From the NCBI GenBank assembly GCA_029225065.1, contig JAQXVT010000047.1:1-64000 (forward strand): a stretch of DNA of 64,000 nucleotides, in the 5' to 3' direction. Under the pieces are notes generated by a model, which worked only from the letters and a program-made list of their open reading frames with translations, had not been told where the DNA came from and made no database searches. Below, piece after piece: positions 33,090 to 41,472 of the stretch. The position numbers were made by a program, and so were the translations under genes. Each line of letters begins with the position of its first letter. The first letter of the stretch is position 1. This DNA comes from Lachnospiraceae bacterium (lineage in GTDB: Bacteria > Bacillota > Clostridia > Lachnospirales > Lachnospiraceae).

Positions 33090-34031
33090 TTAAAAGCAGT
33101 CCGGATGGAATGCCTTTGCCATCGTTTCGATTGCATCCACGCTTCTGTAGCAGCCTGTCACATCTGTTAAGTCAATTACAATGATATTGTCATTCTTGAT
33201 TGCCGGAACATCTGCTAAAATATCGCTGCTCTTTAAGAACTCCAGCTTCTGATCGATCGGGTCAGATGCGATGTAATCCATGACAACAATGCACTCCGGC
33301 TCTGCTGCAATCACGTCCTCCCATGCTGCTGCAGTCCAGTTTTTCTCTGTATCGGCAAAAATATTTGTTCCGCCTGCCAGCTCGATCATATTGGTCGGAA
33401 GACCTGCACTTGCGGTAAACGGTGCATCCTCACCGGAATCATAAACGAATACCGATACCGGGTCCTTGCCCTCTACAGCCGTCTGAACCGCTTCGATCCG
33501 GTTCTTCATATCCGTTACGATCTCATTTGCTCTGTCCTGTACCTGGAAAATTTCACCGAGATTTGTGAAATCCTCATAGACGGACTCGATCGTTGCCGGT
33601 GCATACTCTACTCTCGGGATATATGGCTTGATTCCGTTCTCCTCGCAGAAATCATACGGGAAGTTTGTATCGGAAAATGTGGAGTACCAGCCAGTCAGGA
33701 AATCCGGCTCTGCTGCCAGCAAATCCTCCTGAGAAGGATTGCTTGCCTCAGAAATACAGGTAAGCTTTGAAAATTCCTCCGCATACTCCTCCGGCACCTC
33801 GTTGTCCATATAGCCATAGCCCACGATTTTGTCCGAAAGGCCAAGCTCCAGCAGCATTTCTGTCGTAAAGTTTGCAAGGGTAACAACGCGCTCCGGTACC
33901 TCTGTGTACTCGATATCGTACTCTTTTCCGCTCAGCTCCGTATGAACGGTTGTCGCAGCGCCTGCGGTCATCGGAAGTGCGCATGCCATTACAAGGCCAA
34001 GTGCTGTTACTTTTCTCCACTGTCTGTTCAT
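33090..34031 (-). CDS. ABC importer substrate-binding protein, FecB/BtuF type
   Basis: A 313-residue exported binding protein. A short signal peptide (MNRQWRKVTALGLVMACALP) with a cysteine at position 17 in VMAC, a weak lipobox. The mature part has VPERVVTLANFTTEMLLELG, the usual FecB/BtuF entry, and a long linking helix. First gene after the cobalamin riboswitch, so corrinoid or cobalt-complex uptake is the most likely role; heme or siderophore cannot be excluded. Confidence 0.88.
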   Translation of the reverse strand: MNRQWRKVTALGLVMACALPMTAGAATTVHTELSGKEYDIEYTEVPERVVTLANFTTEMLLELGLSDKIVGYGYMDNEVPEEYAEEFSKLTCISEASNPSQEDLLAAEPDFLTGWYSTFSDTNFPYDFCEENGIKPYIPRVEYAPATIESVYEDFTNLGEIFQVQDRANEIVTDMKNRIEAVQTAVEGKDPVSVFVYDSGEDAPFTASAGLPTNMIELAGGTNIFADTEKNWTAAAWEDVIAAEPECIVVMDYIASDPIDQKLEFLKSSDILADVPAIKNDNIIVIDLTDVTGCYRSVDAIETMAKAFHPDCF

Positions 34032-34092
34032 TTTGTTTTTCTCCTTTTCATGTGGTGCCAGTACCGTTTCCCGTCAAGCAGAATTCTGCAAA

Positions 34093-34125
34093 TCAAAGCG
34101 GATATTCACAATCCGCTTCGCTACG
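34093..34125 (-). repeat. Dispersed intergenic hairpin repeat, copy 1
   Basis: On the minus strand CGTAGCGAAGCGGATT, G, TGAATATCCGCTTTGA. AGCGGAT and ATCCGCT pair. The same unit is at 63537-63564, with partial copies at 51151 and 57236. It lies between the riboswitch terminator and the binding-protein gene. Confidence 0.65.
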
Positions 34126-34251
34126 TGTTCATAACCGGGCAGCTGCTTCGCAGCTTATCAGAAGGAGTTCGAGTTCCTCCTGATACAAGCAAGTCCTACA
34201 TCGCTGCTTATTATCCCCCGCAACCCTGCAGGGGACTTGCCTGACTCAATT

Positions 34252-34282
34252 AAAAAGGAGCCTGCCAAAGACAGCAGACTCC
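34252..34282 (-). terminator. Riboswitch expression-platform terminator
   Basis: GGAGTCTGC pairs with GCAGGCTCC (one wobble) across a short loop, then TTTTT on the minus strand, downstream of the second cobalamin aptamer. Confidence 0.8.
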
Positions 34283-34324
34283 ACACCCTTTCACGCGTGA
34301 TCTCTTACTTTGCTCGGAAGTATA

Positions 34325-34500
34325 AGATTCACAGAACAAGCAGGTTTCCTGACTTATGGATCATCACGTCTGCCGCCTTCTCATATCTTTGCAGATACAA
34401 TGGCATCTGACAGCCGCTCCCCAAATACAGTGACCGGATCGCTCAGGATTCACACCTGATTCCCTCTTCAGACCGTCTGTGTATGTCGTCTTTTCGGCAT
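34325..34500 (-). promoter_or_regulatory. Second cobalamin riboswitch
   Basis: Minus strand: ATCAGGTGTGAATCCTGAGC, GGTCACTGTATTTGGGGAGC, GTCAGGAAACCTGCTTG in canonical order. It controls the importer operon 34031-31245. The terminator is at 34252-34282. Confidence 0.92.
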
Positions 34501-34594
34501 TCCTCACAAAACTGTCTGCACTTGCACTGGCATATTTAGTTGATATAGCTTAGTACATCTTACCTGTTTGTCATAAATTTGTCAAGTAAATTCT

Positions 34595-35392
34595 TTACGG
34601 CAGCCACTTCAGCACATCTTTAATATGCGCATCCCAGTAATCCCAGCCGTGAACACCCGGGAATTTTTCATACGTAACCTGTACTCCCAGCTCGCAGGCT
34701 TTCCCGTAAAATGCTTCGTTGGACGGATAGATAAAATCCTCCGTTCCGCAGGTCATATAAAGCTTCGGAAGAGTAACTCCTGCTTCCAGCTGCTCCTTTA
34801 AAAGCGTTGGCAGATCATCTCTGGTACCCGCCATATTGTGATGATCCCTGTAGACGGCCGCCTTATAATTGGCCGGCATTTTCTGTGCATGTGCCACATT
34901 GCTGCACAGTAAGCCCGGCATATCCATAGCGCCGGAAAGCGCTGCGATATACCCGAAAGTTTCCGGGTATTCAAGGCCGATCCGGTATGCGCCGTAGCCT
35001 CCCATCGAAAGCCCTGCAATATACGTATCCTCTCTTGCTTCACTTACCGGAAACATTTTTACCATAAATTCCGGAAGCTCTTTTCCGATGTACGTCTGAT
35101 ACGCTTCTCCGTGCGCCATATTTACATAGGAAGAATTTTCTCCGGACGGCATCACAACTGCGATCTGCTTGTCCTGCGCATAGCGCTCAATTCCGGTACG
35201 AAGACTCCAGTCGAGACAGTCACCATAGCTTCCATGCAGAAGATACAGCACCGGATATTTTTTATCCTTATCATAATAGTGAACCTCGCGGTTCTCAAGG
35301 TAATCATCTGCGCTCATAGAAGGAAGGAAAACGATCACGTGCGCATTCTTCTTCAGGCTCGGTGAATAAAAGCTGCAGTCAATATGTGCCAT
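34595..35392 (-). CDS. Putative esterase (alpha/beta hydrolase, EstA/esterase-D-like), second of a pair
   Basis: A 265-residue serine esterase without signal peptide. The nucleophile elbow is GLSMGGYGAYRIGLEYPE (Ser in GLSMG); the oxyanion region is YLLHGSYGDCLDW. The C-terminal His is in FPGVHGWDYWDAHI and the Asp in the TCGTEDFIYPSNEAF segment. Such enzymes remove acetyl, feruloyl or other acyl groups. It follows its paralogue without a gap and ends the LacI-controlled importer operon, so it probably deacylates an imported sugar. AGGAGG lies in the end of the preceding gene. Confidence 0.87.
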   Translation of the reverse strand: MAHIDCSFYSPSLKKNAHVIVFLPSMSADDYLENREVHYYDKDKKYPVLYLLHGSYGDCLDWSLRTGIERYAQDKQIAVVMPSGENSSYVNMAHGEAYQTYIGKELPEFMVKMFPVSEAREDTYIAGLSMGGYGAYRIGLEYPETFGYIAALSGAMDMPGLLCSNVAHAQKMPANYKAAVYRDHHNMAGTRDDLPTLLKEQLEAGVTLPKLYMTCGTEDFIYPSNEAFYGKACELGVQVTYEKFPGVHGWDYWDAHIKDVLKWLP

Positions 35393-36226
35393 TTACTTTT
35401 CCTCCTTTCCTGCCTCTACGGAATTATTTGCAAGAGGCATCCAGTCAAGTGCACGCTGAATGTGCGTATCCCAGTAATCCCAGTCGTGGATACCCGGATG
35501 CTCCTCATACGTCACATCCACGCCCGCTTCCAGAAGCTTTTTGTGTGCGGATACATTTGGCTGATAAATGAAATCTTCTGTGCCGCAGGTCTGGAACACC
35601 TTTGGAAGCTCTTTGCCGAGTGCCTTCTGTTTCTTTGCCAGTGCGAAGAGATCCGCGTCAGTACCCTCAATCTCATCTGCGTGCTCAAAGATGGAATCCC
35701 ATAAAAATGGTCCCTCAATCGATCCGTCATCGTTCTGCTCCTTGCAGCTGACGATATCGATCGCACCGGAAAGGGATGCACACGCCGCATACTGCTCCGG
35801 CTTCGTAAAAGCCAGCCGTACTGCTCCGTAGCCACCCATGGAAAGGCCTGCCACAAATGTATCCTCTCTTCTTCCGCTGATCGGGAAAATCGCTTTTACA
35901 AATTTCGGGAGCTCCTCCGTCAGATAAGTCAGATAATCGCTTCCGCGGAACATATCCTGATAAAAGCTGTTGGAGGCTGACGGCATAACAACCGCCAGCT
36001 TGTGATTCTGCGCATATTTTTCAATGCTGGTCAGACGCATCCAGTCTGTGTAGTCACCGTAAGCACCATGCAGCAGATACAGCACCTGATATTTGCGGTC
36101 CTTCTGAAAATAGTCTGATTTCTTTTTGTTTAAGATCTCATCCGAATTCGGAGTCGGGATAAATACGTCAATGTCTGTATTGAATCCGAGTGTCGGCGAG
36201 AAAAAATTTACCTGAAAGAATGCCAT
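35393..36226 (-). CDS. Putative esterase, first of a tandem pair
   Basis: A 277-residue paralogue of the next gene: YLLHGAYGDYTDW, nucleophile in GLSMGGYGAVRLAFTKPE, TCGTEDFIYQPNVSAH and HPGIHDWDYWDTHI. No signal peptide, so it acts in the cytoplasm. The ATG at 36226 (AGAGG eight bases upstream) is preferred over the ATG-like start at 36241. The tandem copies may differ in acyl group or position on the same imported sugar. Confidence 0.87.
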   Translation of the reverse strand: MAFFQVNFFSPTLGFNTDIDVFIPTPNSDEILNKKKSDYFQKDRKYQVLYLLHGAYGDYTDWMRLTSIEKYAQNHKLAVVMPSASNSFYQDMFRGSDYLTYLTEELPKFVKAIFPISGRREDTFVAGLSMGGYGAVRLAFTKPEQYAACASLSGAIDIVSCKEQNDDGSIEGPFLWDSIFEHADEIEGTDADLFALAKKQKALGKELPKVFQTCGTEDFIYQPNVSAHKKLLEAGVDVTYEEHPGIHDWDYWDTHIQRALDWMPLANNSVEAGKEEK

Positions 36227-36279
36227 GTCTCTACCTCTCAATGTCTTTCGTCTATTGACCGGTCATACCTCTGCCGTTT

Positions 36280-37251
36280 TCAGTTTGCTTTGTTTTTCTT
36301 CAGATTCTTGATGTAGTCTACGTAAACAGCAACCAGAATTACGATACCCTTCAGGATGATCTGCCAGTAGGAATCAATTCTCATCAGGTTCAGACCATTG
36401 TTCAGAAGACCGATAATCAGCGCACCGATCAGGGTACCGCCTACAAAGCCATAACCACCAGCCATGGAAGCGCCGCCAAGCACACACGCTGCGATGGCAT
36501 CCATCTCTGCTCCATCACCTGCCAGAGGGTTTCCTGAGTAGCTTCTTGCACACAGTACCATGCCGGCAAGTGCGCCCATCACGCCACTGAAGATGTAGAC
36601 AAACATACGGGTTCTTCTTACGTTGATACCACTGAATTTTGCTGCTTTTTCATTTCCTCCGACTGCATAAATATGGCGTCCGAGGCTTGTCTTGTTCAGT
36701 ACAATAAATACGATGATAAATACGATGAGCAGATAAATAACCGGAAGCGGAAGAAAGCCGAATGCATAACCGGTTCCAAGGTTGATAAATGCACGGTTGT
36801 CAACACGTACCGTCGTACCGCCTGTATAAACATACGTTGCGCCTCGCAGAATCTGCATCATGGAATACGTTACAATGAACGGCGGAAGCGTTGTGTTTGT
36901 GATAATTGCGCCGGTAATCGTTCCGTACAGTCCGCCAAGTACAAGGCAGATGATAATGGTCAGCGGAATCGGTACGCCCATGTTCAAAAGCGTTCCGGCC
37001 GTTACACCGGTGATTGCTACGATCGAACCAACGGAAAGGTCGATGCCGCCGGCGATCAGAATCATGGTCATTGCGCAGGCCAGATACATGTTGGAAGAAA
37101 TCTGGCGCAGCACGTTCATGATATTATCCTGTGTCAGGAAACGGTCTGAACGGAATGAAATTGCAACACACAATGCTACAAGACCGATCAGAATACCTGC
37201 ATTGCGCTTAAAATAGCTTTTGATACTTGTCAGAAATTTATTGGCTGTCAT
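36280..37251 (-). CDS. Ribose/galactoside-type sugar ABC permease
   Basis: A 323-residue RbsC-family permease with about ten helices. Typical features are AMTMILIAGGIDLSVGSIVA and AIAACVLGGASMAGGYG. It follows the ATPase by 24 bp. The family transports pentoses, hexoses and related monosaccharides through a homodimer. Confidence 0.93.
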   Translation of the reverse strand: MTANKFLTSIKSYFKRNAGILIGLVALCVAISFRSDRFLTQDNIMNVLRQISSNMYLACAMTMILIAGGIDLSVGSIVAITGVTAGTLLNMGVPIPLTIIICLVLGGLYGTITGAIITNTTLPPFIVTYSMMQILRGATYVYTGGTTVRVDNRAFINLGTGYAFGFLPLPVIYLLIVFIIVFIVLNKTSLGRHIYAVGGNEKAAKFSGINVRRTRMFVYIFSGVMGALAGMVLCARSYSGNPLAGDGAEMDAIAACVLGGASMAGGYGFVGGTLIGALIIGLLNNGLNLMRIDSYWQIILKGIVILVAVYVDYIKNLKKNKAN

Positions 37252-37275
37252 GATATTGTATACTCCTTTCGGTCC

Positions 37276-38763
37276 TTATATATTGACGGCATACTGCATA
37301 ATCCGCTCCTGCGTTGCCTCTTCTTTCGTCAGCTCGCCGGAAATTCTGCCGCTCCGCATTACGATCACCCGGTCACTCATATTCAGAATTTCCGGAAGTT
37401 CGGATGAAACCATGATGATTGACACACCGCGTTTTGCAAGGTCATTCATAATGGCATAAATTTCACTCTTGGATCCTATATCGATTCCTCGGGTAGGCTC
37501 ATCCAGAATCAGCACCTTCGGTTTGGATGCCAGCCAGCTTCCGATAACAACCTTCTGCTGGTTTCCGCCGGACAGCGATCCGATCGCAGTCTCCGGTCCA
37601 GGTGCCTTTACAGACAGTCCCTTAAAATACTCTTCTACGATCTCCTGCTCTTTTGACGTATCAACACGAATGCCCTTGATAAATTCCTTTAATACCTTTA
37701 AGGTCATGTTGAAAGAGATCGCCATGCTCGGGAAGATTCCCTCATTTTTGCGGTCCTCCGGTACCAGGCCGATGCCTGCTCTCAGAATATCCTCCGCACA
37801 TTTTCCAACCAGCTCCTGCCCATTCAGCTTTACAGATCCGGAGCTTACCTTGTCCAGTCCGAAAATCGCTCTCATCGTCTCGCTTCGGCCGGCTCCTACC
37901 AGGCCTGCGAAGCCGAGGATTTCACCTTTTTTCAGGGTGAAGCTGACATCATTTACAAATTCATTTGTGAGCTTCTTCACCTCAAGAACGGTTTCCTCAC
38001 ATTCGTTGAAGGTTCTTGTATAATAGTTGTCCAGCTTACGTCCAACCATCAGTGCCACCAGCTCATCGTTGCTTGTAGTCGCTACCTCTTTTGTGGCAAT
38101 ATACTCGCCGTCACGCATGACGGTCACGCGGTCTGCAATCTCCTGCAGCTCACTCATACGATGTGAAATATAAATAATACCGATGCCCTTTGCCGTCAGC
38201 TTTTTGATGTTCTCAAAAAGGGCCTCAACCTCTTTGTCGGACAGGGAGCTCGTTGGCTCATCCATAACAATAATGCTTGAATTAAACGAAACCGCCTTGA
38301 CAATTTCTACCATCTGCTGCTGCGCGATATTCAGATCCGCAATCATTGCATCCGGAGAAAGGGAAAGTCCGAATTCATCCAGCGCCTTCTGTGTTGCAGC
38401 CCGCATCGCCGTGCGGTCTACAAAGCCGCTTTTTTTCTTCATTTCTCTTCCGAGGAAAATATTTTCTGTTACCGAAAGATGCGGTACCAGAACCAGTTCC
38501 TGATGAATAATCGACACACCGGCCGCTCTGGCCTGCTCTACATTTTTGATTTCTACCGGCTTACCATTTATGGAAAGCTCTCCCTCGTCTTTCTCATAGA
38601 TTCCGCCGAGAACCTTGATCAATGTGGATTTGCCTGCACCGTTCTCTCCAAGCAGGGCATGTACCTCTCCTGCTTTCAGCTGAAGAGAAACACCCTTGAG
38701 CGCATGCACACCCGGAAACCGTTTATGGATATTTTTCATTTCCAGCAAATACTGCTCAGCCAA
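37276..38763 (-). CDS. Ribose/galactoside-type sugar ABC ATPase (two domains)
   Basis: A 495-residue RbsA/MglA-type protein with two ATPase domains. The first has Walker A GENGAGKST and Walker B SSIIVMDEPTSSLSD. The second has the degenerate nucleotide site of the family (GLVGAGRSETMRAIFG) with signature LSGGNQQKVVIGSWLA and ILDEPTRGID. The start is a TTG at 38763 with GGGAG upstream. A stable hairpin separates it from the binding-protein gene, so it is probably made in lower amount. Confidence 0.93.
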   Translation of the reverse strand: MAEQYLLEMKNIHKRFPGVHALKGVSLQLKAGEVHALLGENGAGKSTLIKVLGGIYEKDEGELSINGKPVEIKNVEQARAAGVSIIHQELVLVPHLSVTENIFLGREMKKKSGFVDRTAMRAATQKALDEFGLSLSPDAMIADLNIAQQQMVEIVKAVSFNSSIIVMDEPTSSLSDKEVEALFENIKKLTAKGIGIIYISHRMSELQEIADRVTVMRDGEYIATKEVATTSNDELVALMVGRKLDNYYTRTFNECEETVLEVKKLTNEFVNDVSFTLKKGEILGFAGLVGAGRSETMRAIFGLDKVSSGSVKLNGQELVGKCAEDILRAGIGLVPEDRKNEGIFPSMAISFNMTLKVLKEFIKGIRVDTSKEQEIVEEYFKGLSVKAPGPETAIGSLSGGNQQKVVIGSWLASKPKVLILDEPTRGIDIGSKSEIYAIMNDLAKRGVSIIMVSSELPEILNMSDRVIVMRSGRISGELTKEEATQERIMQYAVNI

Positions 38764-38844
38764 AGTATCATCTCCCGTCCTTCTTACTTATTGCCGTTCA
38801 AAGCCTGCCGTCACGCATTGACTCTGAATGGTTATACATTTTTT

Positions 38845-38880
38845 AAGTCGGCCGGGAATCATCCCGTACCGACTTTTTTG
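38845..38880. terminator. Intra-operon stem-loop between binding protein and ATPase genes
   Basis: AAGTCGG pairs with CCGACTT, with an inner GGGA/TCCC pair. A T-run follows only on the plus strand, so on the coding strand it is more likely an mRNA-stabilising or processing hairpin than a terminator. Confidence 0.6.
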
Positions 38881-38978
38881 ATTTACAGGTAAAGCGTACG
38901 GCAGCCCGCTTTTTCTTATCGGTCATTTTCTTTTCTGTCAATGCAGGCTGCCTCTGTAATTATTTTATTTTGTTTCGA

Positions 38979-39908
38979 TCAGCCCCACTGATCCGGAGTC
39001 ATATCAGCTACGTTCTCACTTGTAACGAGCGTGGTCGGAAGGGAGTACTCTGCGTCTACCTCGCCGCCATCCAGCAGTGTGTATGCACACTCAACTGCCT
39101 TCTCTCCGATAGATACCGGGCTCTGTGCTGCTGTTGCATACAGACCACCGTCTGCTACGCTTGTCTTACCGGACGGAGAACCGTCAACGCTCATAACTTT
39201 TATCTCATCGGTACGTCCTGCGGACTCTACTGCACCCTGGATGATCAGAGATACATCATCGTTCAGGCCCCAGAATACATCGATGTGATCGTTTGCAGTC
39301 AGGATATCCTCTGCATTTCCAAGAACTGCATCCATTGTGGAAATAGACTTACGGTCGATGATCTTGCACTCGGTTCCCTCGATTGCTTCCTCAAGACCCT
39401 GTACACGCTGTACAACGCTCTCTGCCAGCGGGTTCTCAATGATACAGATATTGCATCCATCCGGGAAGAGCTTTACGATCTCCTCGCCGCACTGACGGCC
39501 TGCCTCTACGTTATTGGATGCGATGTAGGTAGCAATCAGGCTTCTGTCCTGTACTGCAGAGTCAACGTTGATTACCGGGATGCCTGCAGATGCGCATGCT
39601 TCCAGCTCCGGCTGAACGGATGCGGAGTCTACCGGGTTTAAGAACAGTGCCTCGATGCCCTGTGTGATCAGGTCTTCGATTACGTCGTTCTGCTTGATCT
39701 GCTGCTGCTGTCCGTCAATCGCAATCAGTGTATCTCCGTTTGCCTCAACTGCCTCCTGCATTGCATCTCTCATAGCAATGTGGAACGGGTTGGTCAGGTC
39801 CATGCAGGTGTAGCCGAATACGTGGCCTTCTGCTCCTGCTGTAACTGCCATTGCACCGGTCATAACTGCGGTTGCGGTGAGTGCTGCGATCATTTTTCTT
39901 CTGTTCAT
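38979..39908 (-). CDS. Sugar ABC substrate-binding protein, ribose/LacI-like type
   Basis: A 309-residue RbsB-type protein with signal peptide (MNRRKMIAALTATAVMTGAM) and no lipobox. VFGYTCMDLTNPFHIAMRDA and the EALFLNPVDSASVQPEL region are typical. First gene of a five-gene operon (binding protein, ATPase, permease, two esterases) facing a LacI regulator. The ligand is unknown; the esterases suggest an acylated sugar. Confidence 0.93.
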   Translation of the reverse strand: MNRRKMIAALTATAVMTGAMAVTAGAEGHVFGYTCMDLTNPFHIAMRDAMQEAVEANGDTLIAIDGQQQQIKQNDVIEDLITQGIEALFLNPVDSASVQPELEACASAGIPVINVDSAVQDRSLIATYIASNNVEAGRQCGEEIVKLFPDGCNICIIENPLAESVVQRVQGLEEAIEGTECKIIDRKSISTMDAVLGNAEDILTANDHIDVFWGLNDDVSLIIQGAVESAGRTDEIKVMSVDGSPSGKTSVADGGLYATAAQSPVSIGEKAVECAYTLLDGGEVDAEYSLPTTLVTSENVADMTPDQWG

Positions 39909-39982
39909 TTCTTTTCCTCCCTGAAATAGATTTGGGAAACTCTTAATTTCTGCGTTTTCCCTTCCTCACGTGTTTTGGTAAT

Positions 39983-40002
39983 CGTTTACGTAAACGTTTA
40001 CC
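39983..40002. promoter_or_regulatory. Overlapping LacI-type operators before the sugar importer
   Basis: CGTTTACGTAAACG and GTAAACGTTTAC overlap to give two nested palindromes, about 15 bp downstream of the -10 box of the importer promoter. That position fits repression by the divergent LacI protein. Confidence 0.8.
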
Positions 40003-40016
40003 TCTGTTGTGCACTC

Positions 40017-40046
40017 ATAATACCACCAGAGCTCTACAATTGTCAA
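40017..40046 (-). promoter_or_regulatory. Promoter of the sugar importer operon
   Basis: Minus strand TTGACA (40041-40046), 18 bases, TATTAT (40017-40022). Confidence 0.75.
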
Positions 40047-40141
40047 TTAGCACTATTTTACAGTAAAATTTTCTTTTTTTTATACATTTTGCATAGCGTT
40101 TCATCGCCCGCCCCTCGTTTTTATTTGTTCCTTTTTCTGTA

Positions 40142-40189
40142 TTGACAATTGTTTTCTCTCTGTTTTATTATTTACAGGTAAACGTTTAA
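40142..40189 (+). promoter_or_regulatory. Promoter and operator of the LacI gene
   Basis: TTGACA (40142-40147), about 18 bases, TATTAT (40166-40171), then GTAAACGTTTA (40179-40189), the same palindrome as in the importer operator. Suggests autoregulation. Confidence 0.65.
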
Positions 40190-40358
40190 ATAATATCCGA
40201 AATCCGTATTTTCACCGGAGTCCAAACGCACTGCCTTTTTGAGGGCAGCTCTGAATATTCCTGAAAATTCACGAGATTTTGGGCTTGAGCATTTCAGATA
40301 TTGCATTTATACTGATATCAATAAGCATTGCAAAAAAAGAAAAGGATTTCAACAGACC

Positions 40359-41339
40359 ATGTCAAATGTAAATATGCGTGATGTGGCTTCGCACGCCGGC
40401 GTTTCCATTGCCACCGTAAGCCATGTAATTAATAATACAAGATTTGTAAAAGAAGAGACCAGGCAAAAGGTGCTGGACAGCATCAAGGCACTGGACTACA
40501 GTCCAAATGCACTCGCACGCAGCTTTAAAACCGGGAAGAAAAATCTGATCGCTTTTATTGTACCGGATATTGCAAACCCGTACTTTGCCGCTCTGATCGA
40601 TGAGATCGAGTCCACGATTGCGCCCAAAGGATACAACCTGATGATCTGCAACACAAAGGAAAGTACAGAAAAGGAATCCAAATACCTGCACTCTCTCGCA
40701 AATGGAATTGTTGACGGCTTTATTATTGGATCTTCCTATCTGAACTATCGTCCGATCGCGGATATTCTCCCTGAGAACACCCCTGTCATTTGTGTCGACC
40801 GTATCCTTTCCGACTGTCCGTGTGATACGCTTACCATTGACACCTCTCTTGCCCTGAAAACAGGCATCGAGTATCTGATCCGCCAGGGCCATACCCGCAT
40901 CGCCTATATCACCGTAAACAGCGAGCTTTCCACCGTCGTCGAACGGCGCACGGCCTACGATGATACCATGGCTGCGCACGGTCTTTCCACCGACGGTCTG
41001 ATTTTTACGGCAAATCAGCTGACCCGCCTGCACTCCAATACTCTGTGCGATCTTTTGCAGGCTGATATTTCTGCTGTTGTTGCGCCAAACAACTCCATCA
41101 CATCTGAGCTGCTTTCTCTGCTTGCCTCCTGCGGCCGGACACCAGGCAGTGATCTCGAAGTGCTTGGCTTTAAGGAGAGTGAACAGCCTCAGTATGTCAA
41201 TCCGAATATGCACCTCATCTGTACCCCGTCTGAGGCACTCGGCCGTGCCACCGGCGCACAGATTCTCGAGCGTATCGAGCATCCGGAGCTGCCGATTCGC
41301 CGAACAATTCTGTCGGCATCGTTTGTGCCGCATAAGTAA
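40359..41339 (+). CDS. LacI family transcriptional regulator
   Basis: A 326-residue LacI-type repressor. N-terminal HTH: MRDVASHAGVSIATVSHVIN, hinge helix SPNALARSFKTGK, then a sugar-binding core (IAFIVPDIANPYFAALIDEI). The ATG at 40359 has AAGGA upstream; ATG 40374 is an alternative. Divergent from the sugar importer/esterase operon; matching GTAAACGTTTAC sites lie at both promoters. Its inducer should be the imported sugar or a derivative. Confidence 0.92.
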   Translation: MSNVNMRDVASHAGVSIATVSHVINNTRFVKEETRQKVLDSIKALDYSPNALARSFKTGKKNLIAFIVPDIANPYFAALIDEIESTIAPKGYNLMICNTKESTEKESKYLHSLANGIVDGFIIGSSYLNYRPIADILPENTPVICVDRILSDCPCDTLTIDTSLALKTGIEYLIRQGHTRIAYITVNSELSTVVERRTAYDDTMAAHGLSTDGLIFTANQLTRLHSNTLCDLLQADISAVVAPNNSITSELLSLLASCGRTPGSDLEVLGFKESEQPQYVNPNMHLICTPSEALGRATGAQILERIEHPELPIRRTILSASFVPHK

Positions 41340-41365
41340 AAAAGCAAATCAAAATACGAACTGTC

Positions 41366-41417
41366 AAAAAGGAGCACTGCTTGCAGATGTTTTATCTGCG
41401 CCGCAGTGCTCCTTTTT
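41366..41417. terminator. Bidirectional terminator between lacI-type gene and fucI
   Basis: AAAAAGGAGCACTGC pairs perfectly with GCAGTGCTCCTTTTT; an inner GCAGAT/ATCTGC stem caps it. Similar in sequence to the terminator at 51206-51262. Confidence 0.9.
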
Positions 41418-41472
41418 CGCAACCTGTGCATTCAACTTATAGTACTTTAAATCTTGCTCTCACTTTTATCCT

